From Clostridiaceae bacterium (GTDB lineage: Bacteria; Bacillota; Clostridia; Saccharofermentanales; UBA5734): a DNA stretch of 27,143 bases. The notes below the pieces were generated by a model. It made no database searches. It had not been told where the DNA came from and saw only the letters and a list, made by a program, of their open reading frames with translations. Shown piece after piece: positions 8,203 through 16,141 of the stretch. Each line of letters opens with the position of its first letter. Positions within the stretch are counted from its first letter, which is position 1. The stretch covers positions 1-27,143 of the forward strand of contig JAAYKS010000108.1 in the NCBI GenBank assembly GCA_012522285.1. Reading direction: 5' to 3'. The position numbers and the translations under genes are program-made.

Positions 8203-10023
8203 TCATTCGATTCGCCAGCCCAGGTCCTCCAACCGCTTATATCGCGCGTACCAGCCCTCCTCGCGGGCGAGCGCCCGGGGTGGGCCGCTTTCCACGATCC
8301 GTCCTTTTTCCATGATATGAACGGTATCCACGTCGAGAAGTCCGGACAATCGATGACTCACCGTCAAGATGGTTTTTTTGCCACCCACCGCGCGAATGGC
8401 ATCCAATACTTTGCGCTCGGTCAGAGCGTCCAGTCCGGATGTCAGCTCGTCGAGCAGCAGTAGCAGCGGATCAGTGACCAGCGCCCGGGCCAAAGACAAC
8501 AGCTGGGTTTGTCCGAAAGAAAGATGTGCGGCGCCCTCTCCCAGAAGGGTATCCAATCCTTCTTCCAACCCGTCGACCATTTCCCGCAGCCCGACGAGCT
8601 CCAACGCTCCCAGCACCTGGTCCCGCGTGATCGCATCGTCACGCAGTGTGATGTTGTCGCGAATGCTACCGTTGAATACGACCACGGTCTGCGGCACGAT
8701 GCCGATTCTGCGCCTGCGCTCCTCCGGTGCCAGCAGATACGGATTGACACCCCCGACCCGGATGGAGCCTTCCGCCACTGGATACAGCCCGACCACAAGG
8801 TGGAGCAGTGTTGTTTTGCCCGATCCCGTGCGCCCGGCCAGCGCGGCTTTGGTACCGGTGGGAATGGTAAGGTCGGTGCCGTGTAGTACATCCGCTCCGT
8901 TCCGATAGGAGAATCGGACCCCAGTCAGCACGATGTCAGGGCGGGCACACGGTCCTACCGAGACGGAGGAGTCTGCTTCCACCGGTGCCGGGCAAGAGAG
9001 GTCGGGTGCCTCTGTTTTTTGGAGAGGCTGTTTTCCTTCCGTCTCGGTAGGAAGACGAAAATACGCGCGAATTCGCACCAGCCCGGCCATCGCCTGCTGG
9101 ATGGTCAGCAATTCACCCGCGGCGGCTTCGATCGGTTCAAACAGCCGGATCATCAGATCCGCCGAGGCTGCCAAAGCGCCTAAACTGAGTCCCAGTGCGA
9201 GTGGCGTGGCATTTTGCCCGGCACCTGCTACCAGCACCAGCGCGATCACGGCCGCGCGAACGGTCTGTAGCACACAGGGAAACCAGGCGTCGTACACACT
9301 GTTGGCGTTCATGGCGACGCGGTGCCCTTCCAGCAGCGGCTCAAATCGCTCCGCGAAGTGCCTCTCGCGGCCGAACACCTTGATCACATTCATGCCGGAG
9401 TAGATTTCCTGGATTCCGGTATTGATGTCCGATACCCGCTGGCGTACCACCTTCTGCCGCTGGTAAATCCTGCGACGGAAAAAATCGGATAGAACATAGA
9501 CAACGGGAATGGCTCCCGCAGCGATCCATCCCACCACCGGCGAGATCGCAAACAGCGCCAGCAGCAAACCACCGATCTTGAGCAAGTCCGCTGCCGCGCC
9601 GACCAACCCCGCGGTAAAGAGGCTGTTCACAGCATCGATATCCGAGGAGAATCGCGCCATGGTCTCGCCCGCCGGCGTGTTGAGATAGTGATCCATCGGC
9701 AGCAACGGTAACCGTTCCAGCATCATAGAGCGGATTCGGAGCAGGATGCGCTGGCCAAGTACCATCGCGCCGTACTCTCGTACGAGATCTGACAGCCCGA
9801 TCGCCAGCACCGCGCCCAGATAGAGAAGGGCCATCTGCCACAGACTCCCGGGCCCTCCCGTCAACGGGCCGTCGACCAACCGGCGCAACACACGGGACGG
9901 GCCGGCGACCAACACCGTCCCGGCGACCACCGCGGCCAGCATCGCGACAGTGTGCCAGGGCCTCCTGCGCACAGTTTCGGCCAAAGCGCGCCATAAAAAA
10001 CGCTCTTCCGGATTTTTACGCAT
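8203..10023 (-). CDS. ABC exporter half-transporter, catalytic (BmrD/YheH-like) subunit
   Basis: A 606-residue protein with an exporter-type membrane domain (about 20-310) followed by an ATP-binding domain. Walker A is GRTGSGKTT (about 397-405), the Q-loop Gln is in GIVPQTVV (about 445), and Walker B is LLLLDE with catalytic Glu at about 526. The H-loop is TVSHRL. The signature is LSFGQ (about 501-505), with Phe replacing the first Gly. The upstream partner instead has an intact SGGQ but Asp for the catalytic Glu. This reciprocal pattern is that of heterodimeric multidrug exporters such as BmrCD or TM287/288. The start at 10023 overlaps the end of the upstream ABC gene by 8 bases and has GGAGG 8 bases before it. 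Drug or lipid export under PadR control is inferred. Confidence 0.9.
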   Translation of the reverse strand: MRKNPEERFLWRALAETVRRRPWHTVAMLAAVVAGTVLVAGPSRVLRRLVDGPLTGGPGSLWQMALLYLGAVLAIGLSDLVREYGAMVLGQRILLRIRSMMLERLPLLPMDHYLNTPAGETMARFSSDIDAVNSLFTAGLVGAAADLLKIGGLLLALFAISPVVGWIAAGAIPVVYVLSDFFRRRIYQRQKVVRQRVSDINTGIQEIYSGMNVIKVFGRERHFAERFEPLLEGHRVAMNANSVYDAWFPCVLQTVRAAVIALVLVAGAGQNATPLALGLSLGALAASADLMIRLFEPIEAAAGELLTIQQAMAGLVRIRAYFRLPTETEGKQPLQKTEAPDLSCPAPVEADSSVSVGPCARPDIVLTGVRFSYRNGADVLHGTDLTIPTGTKAALAGRTGSGKTTLLHLVVGLYPVAEGSIRVGGVNPYLLAPEERRRRIGIVPQTVVVFNGSIRDNITLRDDAITRDQVLGALELVGLREMVDGLEEGLDTLLGEGAAHLSFGQTQLLSLARALVTDPLLLLLDELTSGLDALTERKVLDAIRAVGGKKTILTVSHRLSGLLDVDTVHIMEKGRIVESGPPRALAREEGWYARYKRLEDLGWRIE

Positions 10024-11790
10024 AGCCGCCCTCCTCCAGAAACACCTGCGCTTCGTAGATTTCCTTGTATAGCCCGGATTGGCGCACCAGTTCCTCATGT
10101 GTTCCCGATTGGACGATCCTGCCCTGTTCCAGCACCAATATCCGATCGGCTTGCCGGAACGCGGTCAACCGGTGTGTGAACAACAATATGATGCGGTCGG
10201 CAGCATCCGTCCGAAGTCCATCGACAATACGCTCCTCCGTCGCGATGTCCACCGCGGAAAAAGGATCGTCCAGCAGCAGGACGGGCGCCTGAGAGTAAAC
10301 AGCCCTCGCCATGGCAATCCGCTGCCGCTGTCCGCCGGACACCCGGACTCCTTTCTCTCCGACCGCGGTGTCCAGCCCTTGGGGAAACCGACCAAGATCT
10401 TCCAGCAGGGCGGTCGCCTCCAAAACGGTGTCCAGTCTGTCCCGGCCCTTTCCAGCCCCGGAGTCAGGTGCTTTTTGACCTTCCTCGTCGATGCCGAGCA
10501 GAATGTTGTCACGGATGCTCATGGAGAACAGGAACTGTTCGTGTCCCGCATACGCGACCAGTCGCCGTCGCTCGGAGGCGGATAACCCGGACAGTTCCCT
10601 GTCTCCCATCCGGATGCTTCCGAGATAGGGATAGAGGCCGGTCAGGCAGTGGGCCAGTTGACTTTTCCCCGATCCGACGGCACCGGTGATCCCGATGATC
10701 TCGCCGCGTTTTGCCGAAAAGGCGATGTCGTGGAGAAAATGACCGCCATCCAAACCAAACGACAAGTCCTCGACCACAAGTTCCGGGCAGTCGGGCACCG
10801 AGGACGTCTCGACTCCCTCTTCAGGCCGGCCATCCTCCATCTTTTCACGGATTCTCGTCCAGGCGGCACGTGCGCCGTGCCAACGGTTAAAACACGCGCG
10901 GCAACCCGCGTCCTGCCTGAGAACGCGATAAACATCACCAGAAACGCGTTGAACGTGCCGACGCTCCACGCGCCGTTCACAACCTCGCGCCCGCCCTGTG
11001 CCAGGACCACCACGATCCCCAAACCCGCAATCAAGGCATAGACCGGCAGCATCGCCTGCTGCAACAACATTTCCCGGATGGAAAACCGTGCCTGCCGTTC
11101 GTAGGCGTCGCGGATGCCCTCTGCCTCGTCCCGCTCCCGTCCGAACAGGCGGAGTACGGCGACGGCATCCAGATAACGCTGCAGCCCGGTGCTGGAAGCT
11201 GCGGCGGCCTTGCGCGCATTCATGGAATATCGATAGAGCACATGCCGCATGTTCTGTGCGAGAAAAATGGTCACCGGAACCATCACCGAAGCCAACAGTG
11301 TAATCCGCCAGTCCCGAATCATGAGGACCACAAAGTACGATACCATCAGCAACCACGTATCCCAGCCCTCGTTGAGCGTGGTCATCACGGTGTCGACCAC
11401 CAGTGTGATGTCCCCCACCGTTCTGGACATCAGATCGCCGACGGACTCCTTTTCCAGTTCGGGCAACGGTCGTCCGAGAACACGTTCAATCAGGGTCTGC
11501 CGCAGGTCGCAGGCAACCCGGTTGAACTGGTCCCGCATGAACCATCGTTTCACATATCGCGCGAACTGGAAGAATCCGGTCATACCGACAAAATAGGCGG
11601 CCGACAGCCATACCTGCCGCGCCGTGCCGCCGCCAGCCGCATCGAGCAGCCGCCCCATCAGGATGGGACCCAGCACAATCATGGTGTTGTACAGAATGCC
11701 CCCGATCGACGACACAATGAACTGGAACCGGTATTTCCACAGATACGCGGGCAGCGTTTCGCGTCCACGGGGCGGGCCGAATCGTTTCAT
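10016..11790 (-). pseudogene. ABC exporter half-transporter, first (BmrC/YheI-like) subunit, split by a one-base frameshift
   Basis: The membrane domain (start MKRFGPPRG at 11790) and the ATP-binding domain lie in different frames. The membrane part is good up to FLVMFIAFSG and RVAARV near 10895. The other frame then resumes with FNRWHGARAAWTRIREK. The change is at an A4 run on the plus strand (10889-10892, TTTT in the coding sense). One more base would give a continuous 591-residue protein of normal length. The ATP-binding part has Walker A GAVGSGKS, Q-loop AGHEQFLFS, signature VSGGQRQR, Walker B VLLLDDPFSAVD (Asp instead of catalytic Glu) and H-loop FTHRL. The gene follows padR by 16 bases and overlaps the second ABC gene. 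A sequencing or assembly error is as likely as a real mutation. Confidence 0.85.
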
Positions 11791-11806
11791 CTGATTCGCT
11801 CTCCTG

Positions 11807-12148
11807 TCAGGATCTGTCGTCGTTCTGCATCTCCGCATGAGGCATACGGATTTCTTTGAACAACTCGTATGCTTTCCCGCGGGCGCGGTCGAGAACCATG
11901 CGGCCTGCTTCGGTGATCGTATAATACTTGCGCGTCTTGCCGGCGACCACCCGGTTTTCGCTTTCGATCAATCCGTCTTTCTCCTTCGCGTGCAGGATGG
12001 GATACAGGGTCCCGGCACTCATGGAGTATCCGTGTCTGCTCAGTTCTTCGATCATCCATGCGCCATAGACCGGCTCCTGACCGGCGTGATGCAAGATGTG
12101 GATACTGATAAATCCGAGGAACATACGGCGGATGACGCGACTGTCCAT
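11807..12148 (-). CDS. PadR-family transcriptional regulator
   Basis: A 113-residue winged-helix protein. It contains SIHILHHAGQEPVYGAWMIE (about 15-34), then the recognition region SAGTLYPILHAKEKDGLIES (about 44-63). The wing follows with the typical KTRKYYTITEAGR (about 71-83). These are textbook PadR features. The ATG at 12148 follows GGGAGCGC at suitable spacing. PadR proteins usually repress a neighbouring multidrug transporter and respond to its substrates. Here the ABC exporter genes follow directly, and a perfect palindrome overlaps the promoter, so autorepression and control of the exporter are likely. The divergent chrA may share the control region. Confidence 0.92.
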   Translation of the reverse strand: MDSRVIRRMFLGFISIHILHHAGQEPVYGAWMIEELSRHGYSMSAGTLYPILHAKEKDGLIESENRVVAGKTRKYYTITEAGRMVLDRARGKAYELFKEIRMPHAEMQNDDRS

Positions 12149-12194
12149 ACAATGCGCTCCCTCTCTGTAACGGATGACGATATCGGCATTCGAT

Positions 12195-12216
12195 ATCAAT
12201 ATGGTATCATATTGAT
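12195..12216. promoter_or_regulatory. 22-bp perfect palindrome, probable PadR operator
   Basis: ATCAATATG and CATATTGAT are perfect 9-bp arms around GTAT. The site lies 46-68 bases before padR and 46-68 bases before chrA, in the middle of the divergent gap. It overlaps the likely -10 region of the padR promoter, where a bound repressor would block transcription. Confidence 0.65.
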
Positions 12217-12237
12217 CACACCCCCCCGCATTGTCAA
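12206..12237 (-). promoter_or_regulatory. Promoter of padR and the ABC exporter genes
   Basis: A perfect minus-strand TTGACA (12232-12237) precedes two -10 candidates. TATGAT (12206-12211) is at a long 20-base spacing, and the weaker CAATAT (12209-12214) is at 17 bases. Either choice places the -10 box inside the palindrome. Confidence 0.5.
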
Positions 12238-12262
12238 GGGACAAGGCACAAGGAGGTTTGAC

Positions 12263-13369
12263 ATGTCGCACAACCAACTCAACCGCACCCGGTATCTTGA
12301 GATCGCCCGCGTGTTTCTGCGGCTGGGGTTGTTGGCGTTTGGCGGACCTGCCGCCCATATTGCGATGATGGAAGACGAAATCGTCACCCGCCGCAAATGG
12401 ATCTCCAAAGAGAGGTTCGTCGACCTGCTCGGATTTACCAACTTGATTCCAGGCCCAAATTCGACCGAAATGGCCATCCACCTCGGACTCGAGCGGGGAG
12501 GACGCCTCGGTCTTCTGATCGCGGGAACCTGCTTCATCTTTCCCGCGATGGCGATCGTCCTGTTGTTCGCGTACGTGTATGTCCGATTTGGCTCGATCCC
12601 CACAGTCGCGCACATCTTTGACGGGATCAAGCCGGTCATCCTCGCGGTGGTCGTCCAGGCACTGTACCGACTGGGCACTCTGGTGCTCAAAAAAAGGGAT
12701 GCCGCGCTCCTGGCGGCCGGAGCGCTCGCGGCCTCCCTGTTGGGGGTGGGGGAGATTCCGATCCTGCTGGCGGCCGGGCTGCTGCTGCTGGGTTGGCGGT
12801 CGATCGGGAAACGCGGGGCGTCCACCCGGTTGATGATCGTCGATCCGATGTCGCTTGGGCTGCTTTTCCTGTTGTTTCTCAAAATCGGATCGGTCCTGTA
12901 TGGCAGCGGATACGTGTTGCTCGCCTTTTTGCGATCCGAATTTGTAGACCGGTATGCGGTGCTTTCGACGCAGCAACTGCTCGACGCGGTCGCGGTAGGG
13001 CAGTTCACCCCCGGACCGGTGTTCACGACTGCAACCTTTGTCGGTTACCTGATTCGGGGAGTGCCGGGTGCGCTGCTTGCGACGGCCGGCATTTTCCTCC
13101 CGTCATTTGTACTGGTGCTGTTGTTTCATCCGTTGATCGACCGGATGCGGCGGTCTCCGGTCGTATCCGATGTGCTGGACGGGGTCAACGCCGCTTCGAT
13201 CGCCCTGATGGCTGCGGTCACGCTGATTCTGGGTCGTGCGACATTGGTCACCTGGCCGGCGGTCGTCCTCTTCGCAGCCAGCGCATTTCTGCTGATCCGA
13301 TACAAGGTCAACGCGACCTGGTTGATCCTGGGAGGCGGTGCTGCAGGCGTCCTGCTGTCACTTTTGTAG
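12263..13369 (+). CDS. chrA: ChrA-type chromate transporter
   Basis: A 368-residue membrane protein with the two homologous halves of the long-chain CHR family. The first half has VFLRLGLLAFGGPAAHIAMM (residues 16-35) and the signature FTNLIPGPNSTEMAIHLG. The second repeats this as FLKIGSVLYGSGYVLLAFL and AVAVGQFTPGPVFTTATFVGY. Each half has a PGP motif and about five or six membrane segments. Family members expel chromate, but in many organisms the physiological substrate is unknown. The ATG at 12263 follows a perfect AAGGAGG; upstream in-frame codons cross the divergent promoter region and are excluded. It is a single-gene unit on the plus strand, divergent from padR and convergent with the VanW gene. 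Confidence 0.9.
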   Translation: MSHNQLNRTRYLEIARVFLRLGLLAFGGPAAHIAMMEDEIVTRRKWISKERFVDLLGFTNLIPGPNSTEMAIHLGLERGGRLGLLIAGTCFIFPAMAIVLLFAYVYVRFGSIPTVAHIFDGIKPVILAVVVQALYRLGTLVLKKRDAALLAAGALAASLLGVGEIPILLAAGLLLLGWRSIGKRGASTRLMIVDPMSLGLLFLLFLKIGSVLYGSGYVLLAFLRSEFVDRYAVLSTQQLLDAVAVGQFTPGPVFTTATFVGYLIRGVPGALLATAGIFLPSFVLVLLFHPLIDRMRRSPVVSDVLDGVNAASIALMAAVTLILGRATLVTWPAVVLFAASAFLLIRYKVNATWLILGGGAAGVLLSLL

Positions 13370-13389
13370 AGATATAGCTCCGCGAGAAG

Positions 13390-14298
13390 TTATGATGTGG
13401 GTGCAGCGGAAGTGGGATCGAGAACCGACACATCCTGTGATCCCTCATCGTTGAGAAAAGGCGCGTACATCATGACCGCATGGTTTTCCGTAACGTACTC
13501 TTCGTCGAGATAGGTTCCGTCCGGATCGTAGCGCAACCGAACCAGCTCGTTGTGCCGGGAGAACCCGCCCCAGTATTCCCGCCGGATCTCATGGTTGCGT
13601 TCCACCACCTGATAGACATTTATCGGGGAAGCCGATGCGCGCCATTCGCCCTCCAGATTCGTTTCTCCCACGCGAAGCGACAACTGAAAGTCCATTCCCG
13701 TATCGTTGCGGACCATGAGATCCCTGTAGGGATAGACACAAGTCGCACCGCTTCCGAACGGCAAAGTTCGATTGACGTCCGGAAAGACGTCGTAGGAGTG
13801 ACGGAACCGTTCCGCGATGGTCAGGTCGGTGTGCAGTGTCATCCAGTACAGCAGATTGGTGATCTGACACAGACCGCCGCCGATCCCGGGTTTGACCGAT
13901 CCACACTCCAGCTCGAATCCAAGGATATATCCATGGCGCGCGACCGGAGGGCGCACCCTTTTCCAAAAACTCAGTGCCTCACCGGGATGCAGCACCAGTC
14001 CGTCCAGCCGGGCGGATGCCACACGCAAATTCGTGATTTTATTGTATTGGTAGACCATGTCGACATTTTTAAGCGGTCGGATCAATGGGGAATCGTGTGT
14101 CGCATGGACATGCGGCAAACGATCGGTCGTCTGTTCGCGGGCAAACCGGATGCGGCCCGACCACCACAATAGATATCGCCTTCCCTTATAGTACATCCGT
14201 CCCAGTTGACGTCGGATCAGCCCGCGTCGGATCGGCCGGATGTCATCCGGATCCCTTCGCCGGTCCAGCAGTAGCCGGATGCGTTTTGTAGTCCCCAT
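13390..14298 (-). CDS. VanW-family protein
   Basis: A 302-residue protein with the VanW domain. The hallmark GGGLCQITNLLYWMTLHTDL is at about 140-159, preceded by LHPGEALSFWKRV (about 103-115). Conserved PYRDLMVRNDTGMDFQL follows. VanW occurs as an accessory gene of vanB-type glycopeptide resistance clusters, but most homologues, including this one, are not near van genes. The role is unknown and probably envelope-related. There is no signal peptide; the N-terminus is very basic (RRRDPDDIRPIRRGLIRRQ). It starts 24 bases after the DUF3307 gene with a GAGGGG ribosome binding site, so it is the last gene of the SatD operon. Confidence 0.85.
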   Translation of the reverse strand: MGTTKRIRLLLDRRRDPDDIRPIRRGLIRRQLGRMYYKGRRYLLWWSGRIRFAREQTTDRLPHVHATHDSPLIRPLKNVDMVYQYNKITNLRVASARLDGLVLHPGEALSFWKRVRPPVARHGYILGFELECGSVKPGIGGGLCQITNLLYWMTLHTDLTIAERFRHSYDVFPDVNRTLPFGSGATCVYPYRDLMVRNDTGMDFQLSLRVGETNLEGEWRASASPINVYQVVERNHEIRREYWGGFSRHNELVRLRYDPDGTYLDEEYVTENHAVMMYAPFLNDEGSQDVSVLDPTSAAPTS

Positions 14299-14322
14299 CT
14301 TGTACCCCTCCCCCTCGTAACC

Positions 14323-15072
14323 CTATCCCGCGATCGACCAATATCCGACACACAGCAAGGCGGCCAGCACACTGGCGAGTGTCCCGACCAGATAGCGTTC
14401 CGCGAAGCTGCGGTCTGCAGCCAATCGGTTAAACCGCGCCACACTTTTAGCCGCGACGATCAACCCGATCGCACCCAGCTGGCCGACCAGCCCGAGCGTC
14501 AGAATCACCGCGCGCTCCAACATCCCGATGGCTCGCCCGGCGCGGTCAGGCGCTTCGCCGGCACCGCCTTCCGTATCCAAGTGTCCCTCTCCCACCGATT
14601 GCAGCACCTTGCGCACCAGGATCGATGCGGGCTGAAGACAAAGCAAATACAACAACAGAAGCAATACAACCTGTGCGACCGGACCTTCCCCATATGTGTT
14701 GATGAAATGTCGAAGAGGAGTTCCTTCCACCGGTCCAGCTGTCACCGCCAATCGGACGACAACGAGAATAGTTGCCACGTGAATCGCCTGATCGGCCAGA
14801 AACAAAGCCAGCCCGTCACGCTCCAGGTGATTGCGCAGTACCAGGGATTTCATGCCATCGACAAAAATATGAATCAATGAAAGGGTCAGCGCGACCGGCC
14901 AGGCTCGGCCTGGTGGCAAAGCAAAAAAAGAAACTGCCGTAACACATGCCAGGTACAATGCGGCATGCATTGCCAGTCCGGAGAAGCTGCGATGCTTTCG
15001 TTGCACCGCCATACCGGACTGCAGAAAAAAATCTCCCGCCAGGTGTGCAATGAGAAACAATTGGACGATCAC
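14323..15072 (-). CDS. DUF3307 membrane protein (SatD-associated)
   Basis: A 249-residue membrane protein. The GTG at 15072 is taken as start: it follows AGGAGG by 7 bases and overlaps the TGA of the SatD gene as GTGA, a classic coupled junction. The N-terminal DUF3307 region has LFLIAHLAGDFFLQSG, and further on SLIHIFVDGMKSLVL; the His/Asp pairs in both are conserved in the family. About six membrane segments are visible, including VVLLLLLYLLCLQPASILV and ERAVILTLGLVGQLGAIGLIV. DUF3307 genes are often found beside SatD genes, as here. The biochemical role is unknown. A nucleotide- or stress-linked membrane function is only inferred from the SatD link. Confidence 0.83.
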   Translation of the reverse strand: MIVQLFLIAHLAGDFFLQSGMAVQRKHRSFSGLAMHAALYLACVTAVSFFALPPGRAWPVALTLSLIHIFVDGMKSLVLRNHLERDGLALFLADQAIHVATILVVVRLAVTAGPVEGTPLRHFINTYGEGPVAQVVLLLLLYLLCLQPASILVRKVLQSVGEGHLDTEGGAGEAPDRAGRAIGMLERAVILTLGLVGQLGAIGLIVAAKSVARFNRLAADRSFAERYLVGTLASVLAALLCVGYWSIAG

Positions 15073-15902
15073 GTTGCATCCTCCTCCAGGAGCGTATCCA
15101 GCCACCTCAGGATCACCATTTCCTGGTCCCTTATACCGGACAGATTGCCCGCCCTCATGATATTGGCGATATTTTGCCGCGACTCTCCCGTGATGTCCGC
15201 CAGCCTCCCCGGGAGACCGCGCAAGGTTCGGAACCGCCGCAACACTCCCTGCCCGTCCGCAGGGTCATCCGTGATCCATTCTACGACAGATACTTTGTCA
15301 AAATCAAAGATGTCTCCTTTGGATTGATACAGTGGATGATCTTTCATCAGCATTTCGATGTCCGGGAAGACCGATGGGTCCATTTCGTCCTGCAGCAAAA
15401 CCGGAACCATCACTTCCGTCAGGACCAGAAGCTGCCGCTGTTTTAGAGTCAATGCCACACGCATTTCGTGTTCCCGAATCAGAAATTCGTTGGCAAAGAC
15501 ATCTGCAGCGGTATCGGTAAGCAATGCGGCTTTCCCGCCAGCCTCTTCCGCCAACCCGATCGCACGCCGGGCTCGATGGTAGGCAGTACCGTCCTGTTCC
15601 GTCGACTGTCCGCCTTCCACGCGGAGCGTCCAGTCTCCGACGCCGATTCCCATCCGCAGCGGGACCGGTGCTGTCAGGCTATCCAGCACCCGGAAATACC
15701 GATACGCCGCGGCAGGCGCGCTAAACAGACCCTGAAACTCGTCTCCGGCAGAAAAGCCGACTCGAATCAGCAGCGACGGCGCGAACAACCGGTTGAGGAA
15801 TTCCAGGCAGCGAAGGAGACGTTCCTGGAGCGCCTGCCGCTCCACCCGTTCGTATTTCCGGGATTTTTCGATGTCTACCATGAGAGCGGCGTAAGATTTC
15901 AT
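15069..15902 (-). CDS. SatD-family protein, cyclase-like domain plus C-terminal helix-turn-helix
   Basis: The protein has 277 residues when started at the ATG at 15902, which follows GGAGGG by 8 bases. The SatD name comes from the secretion and acid tolerance locus of streptococci. The N-terminal part has a motif series like class III nucleotide cyclases: AALMVDIEKSR (Asp10), RVGFSAGDEFQGLF (Asp54), RMGIGVGD (83-90) and DGTAYHRARRAI (104-115). The C-terminal 60 residues hold a helix-turn-helix, GRLADITGESRQNIANIMRA, resembling sigma-region-4 or LuxR-type binding domains. The gene overlaps the DUF3307 gene by 4 bases. SatD membership is fairly sure. The cyclase-like reading is my inference from motifs, and activity could be lost. 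Confidence 0.8.
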   Translation of the reverse strand: MKSYAALMVDIEKSRKYERVERQALQERLLRCLEFLNRLFAPSLLIRVGFSAGDEFQGLFSAPAAAYRYFRVLDSLTAPVPLRMGIGVGDWTLRVEGGQSTEQDGTAYHRARRAIGLAEEAGGKAALLTDTAADVFANEFLIREHEMRVALTLKQRQLLVLTEVMVPVLLQDEMDPSVFPDIEMLMKDHPLYQSKGDIFDFDKVSVVEWITDDPADGQGVLRRFRTLRGLPGRLADITGESRQNIANIMRAGNLSGIRDQEMVILRWLDTLLEEDAT

Positions 15903-15922
15903 GAGCAAGCCCTCCCCTGGGA

Positions 15923-15952
15923 AGAATACCACACGAGGGGCTAAAACGACAA
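15923..15952 (-). promoter_or_regulatory. Possible promoter of the SatD-DUF3307-VanW operon
   Basis: Minus-strand TTGTCG (15947-15952) and TATTCT (15923-15928) are 18 bases apart, each matching four of six consensus positions. They lie about 20-50 bases before the SatD start. This puts the start of transcription very near the ribosome binding site, so confidence is modest. Confidence 0.33.
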
Positions 15953-15961
15953 CTAAATAGA

Positions 15962-15989
15962 GTTGCTTTTTAAAATAGCAACCTTTTTT
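15962..15989 (+). terminator. Terminator-like hairpin with T6 tail in a divergent intergenic region
   Basis: GTTGCT and AGCAAC form a 6-bp stem around an AT-rich loop, followed on the plus strand by CTTTTTT (15983-15989). This is the shape of an intrinsic terminator. No plus-strand gene ends here: the SatD gene is on the minus strand and the DUF5131 gene starts at 16142. It could end an antisense or leader RNA. Confidence 0.45.
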
Positions 15990-16053
15990 AGTTTCATGTC
16001 AAACCGTAAGTCGTCCGAACGAATCGACGGCAAACCGGACATTGCGGCTCCAG

Positions 16054-16078
16054 CCCGCTTCGGTAAGCGGGGTATAAT
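16054..16078 (+). promoter_or_regulatory. Consensus -10 box with adjoining hairpin before the DUF5131 gene
   Basis: TATAAT (16073-16078) lies 64 bases before the ATG at 16142. The segment just upstream, where the spacer should be, is a perfect 7-bp inverted repeat CCCGCTT-CGGT-AAGCGGG (16054-16071). No good -35 hexamer is present. The repeat may be a regulator site over the promoter, or the -10 match may be fortuitous. Confidence 0.38.
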
Positions 16079-16141
16079 CGTCTTGCGGGACTTACGTTCC
16101 CATCCGCTACTTTCCACAAACGGATCGTGAAAGGTAAAAGT

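Noticed and set aside
10880..10900. Programmed -1 frameshift site in the ABC gene
   Set aside because: The local sequence (coding sense GTT TTA ACC) is close to but not a canonical X-XXY-YYZ heptamer. No downstream structure was obvious, and a simple one-base loss explains it better.
12149..12976. Long upstream extension of the PadR frame
   Set aside because: The extension crosses the divergent promoter and palindrome and overlaps chrA in antisense. The ATG at 12148 has a proper ribosome binding site and gives a normal-length PadR.
13390..14298. Part of a vancomycin-resistance cluster
   Set aside because: VanW homologues are widespread outside van clusters, and no vanH, ligase or vanX gene is present.
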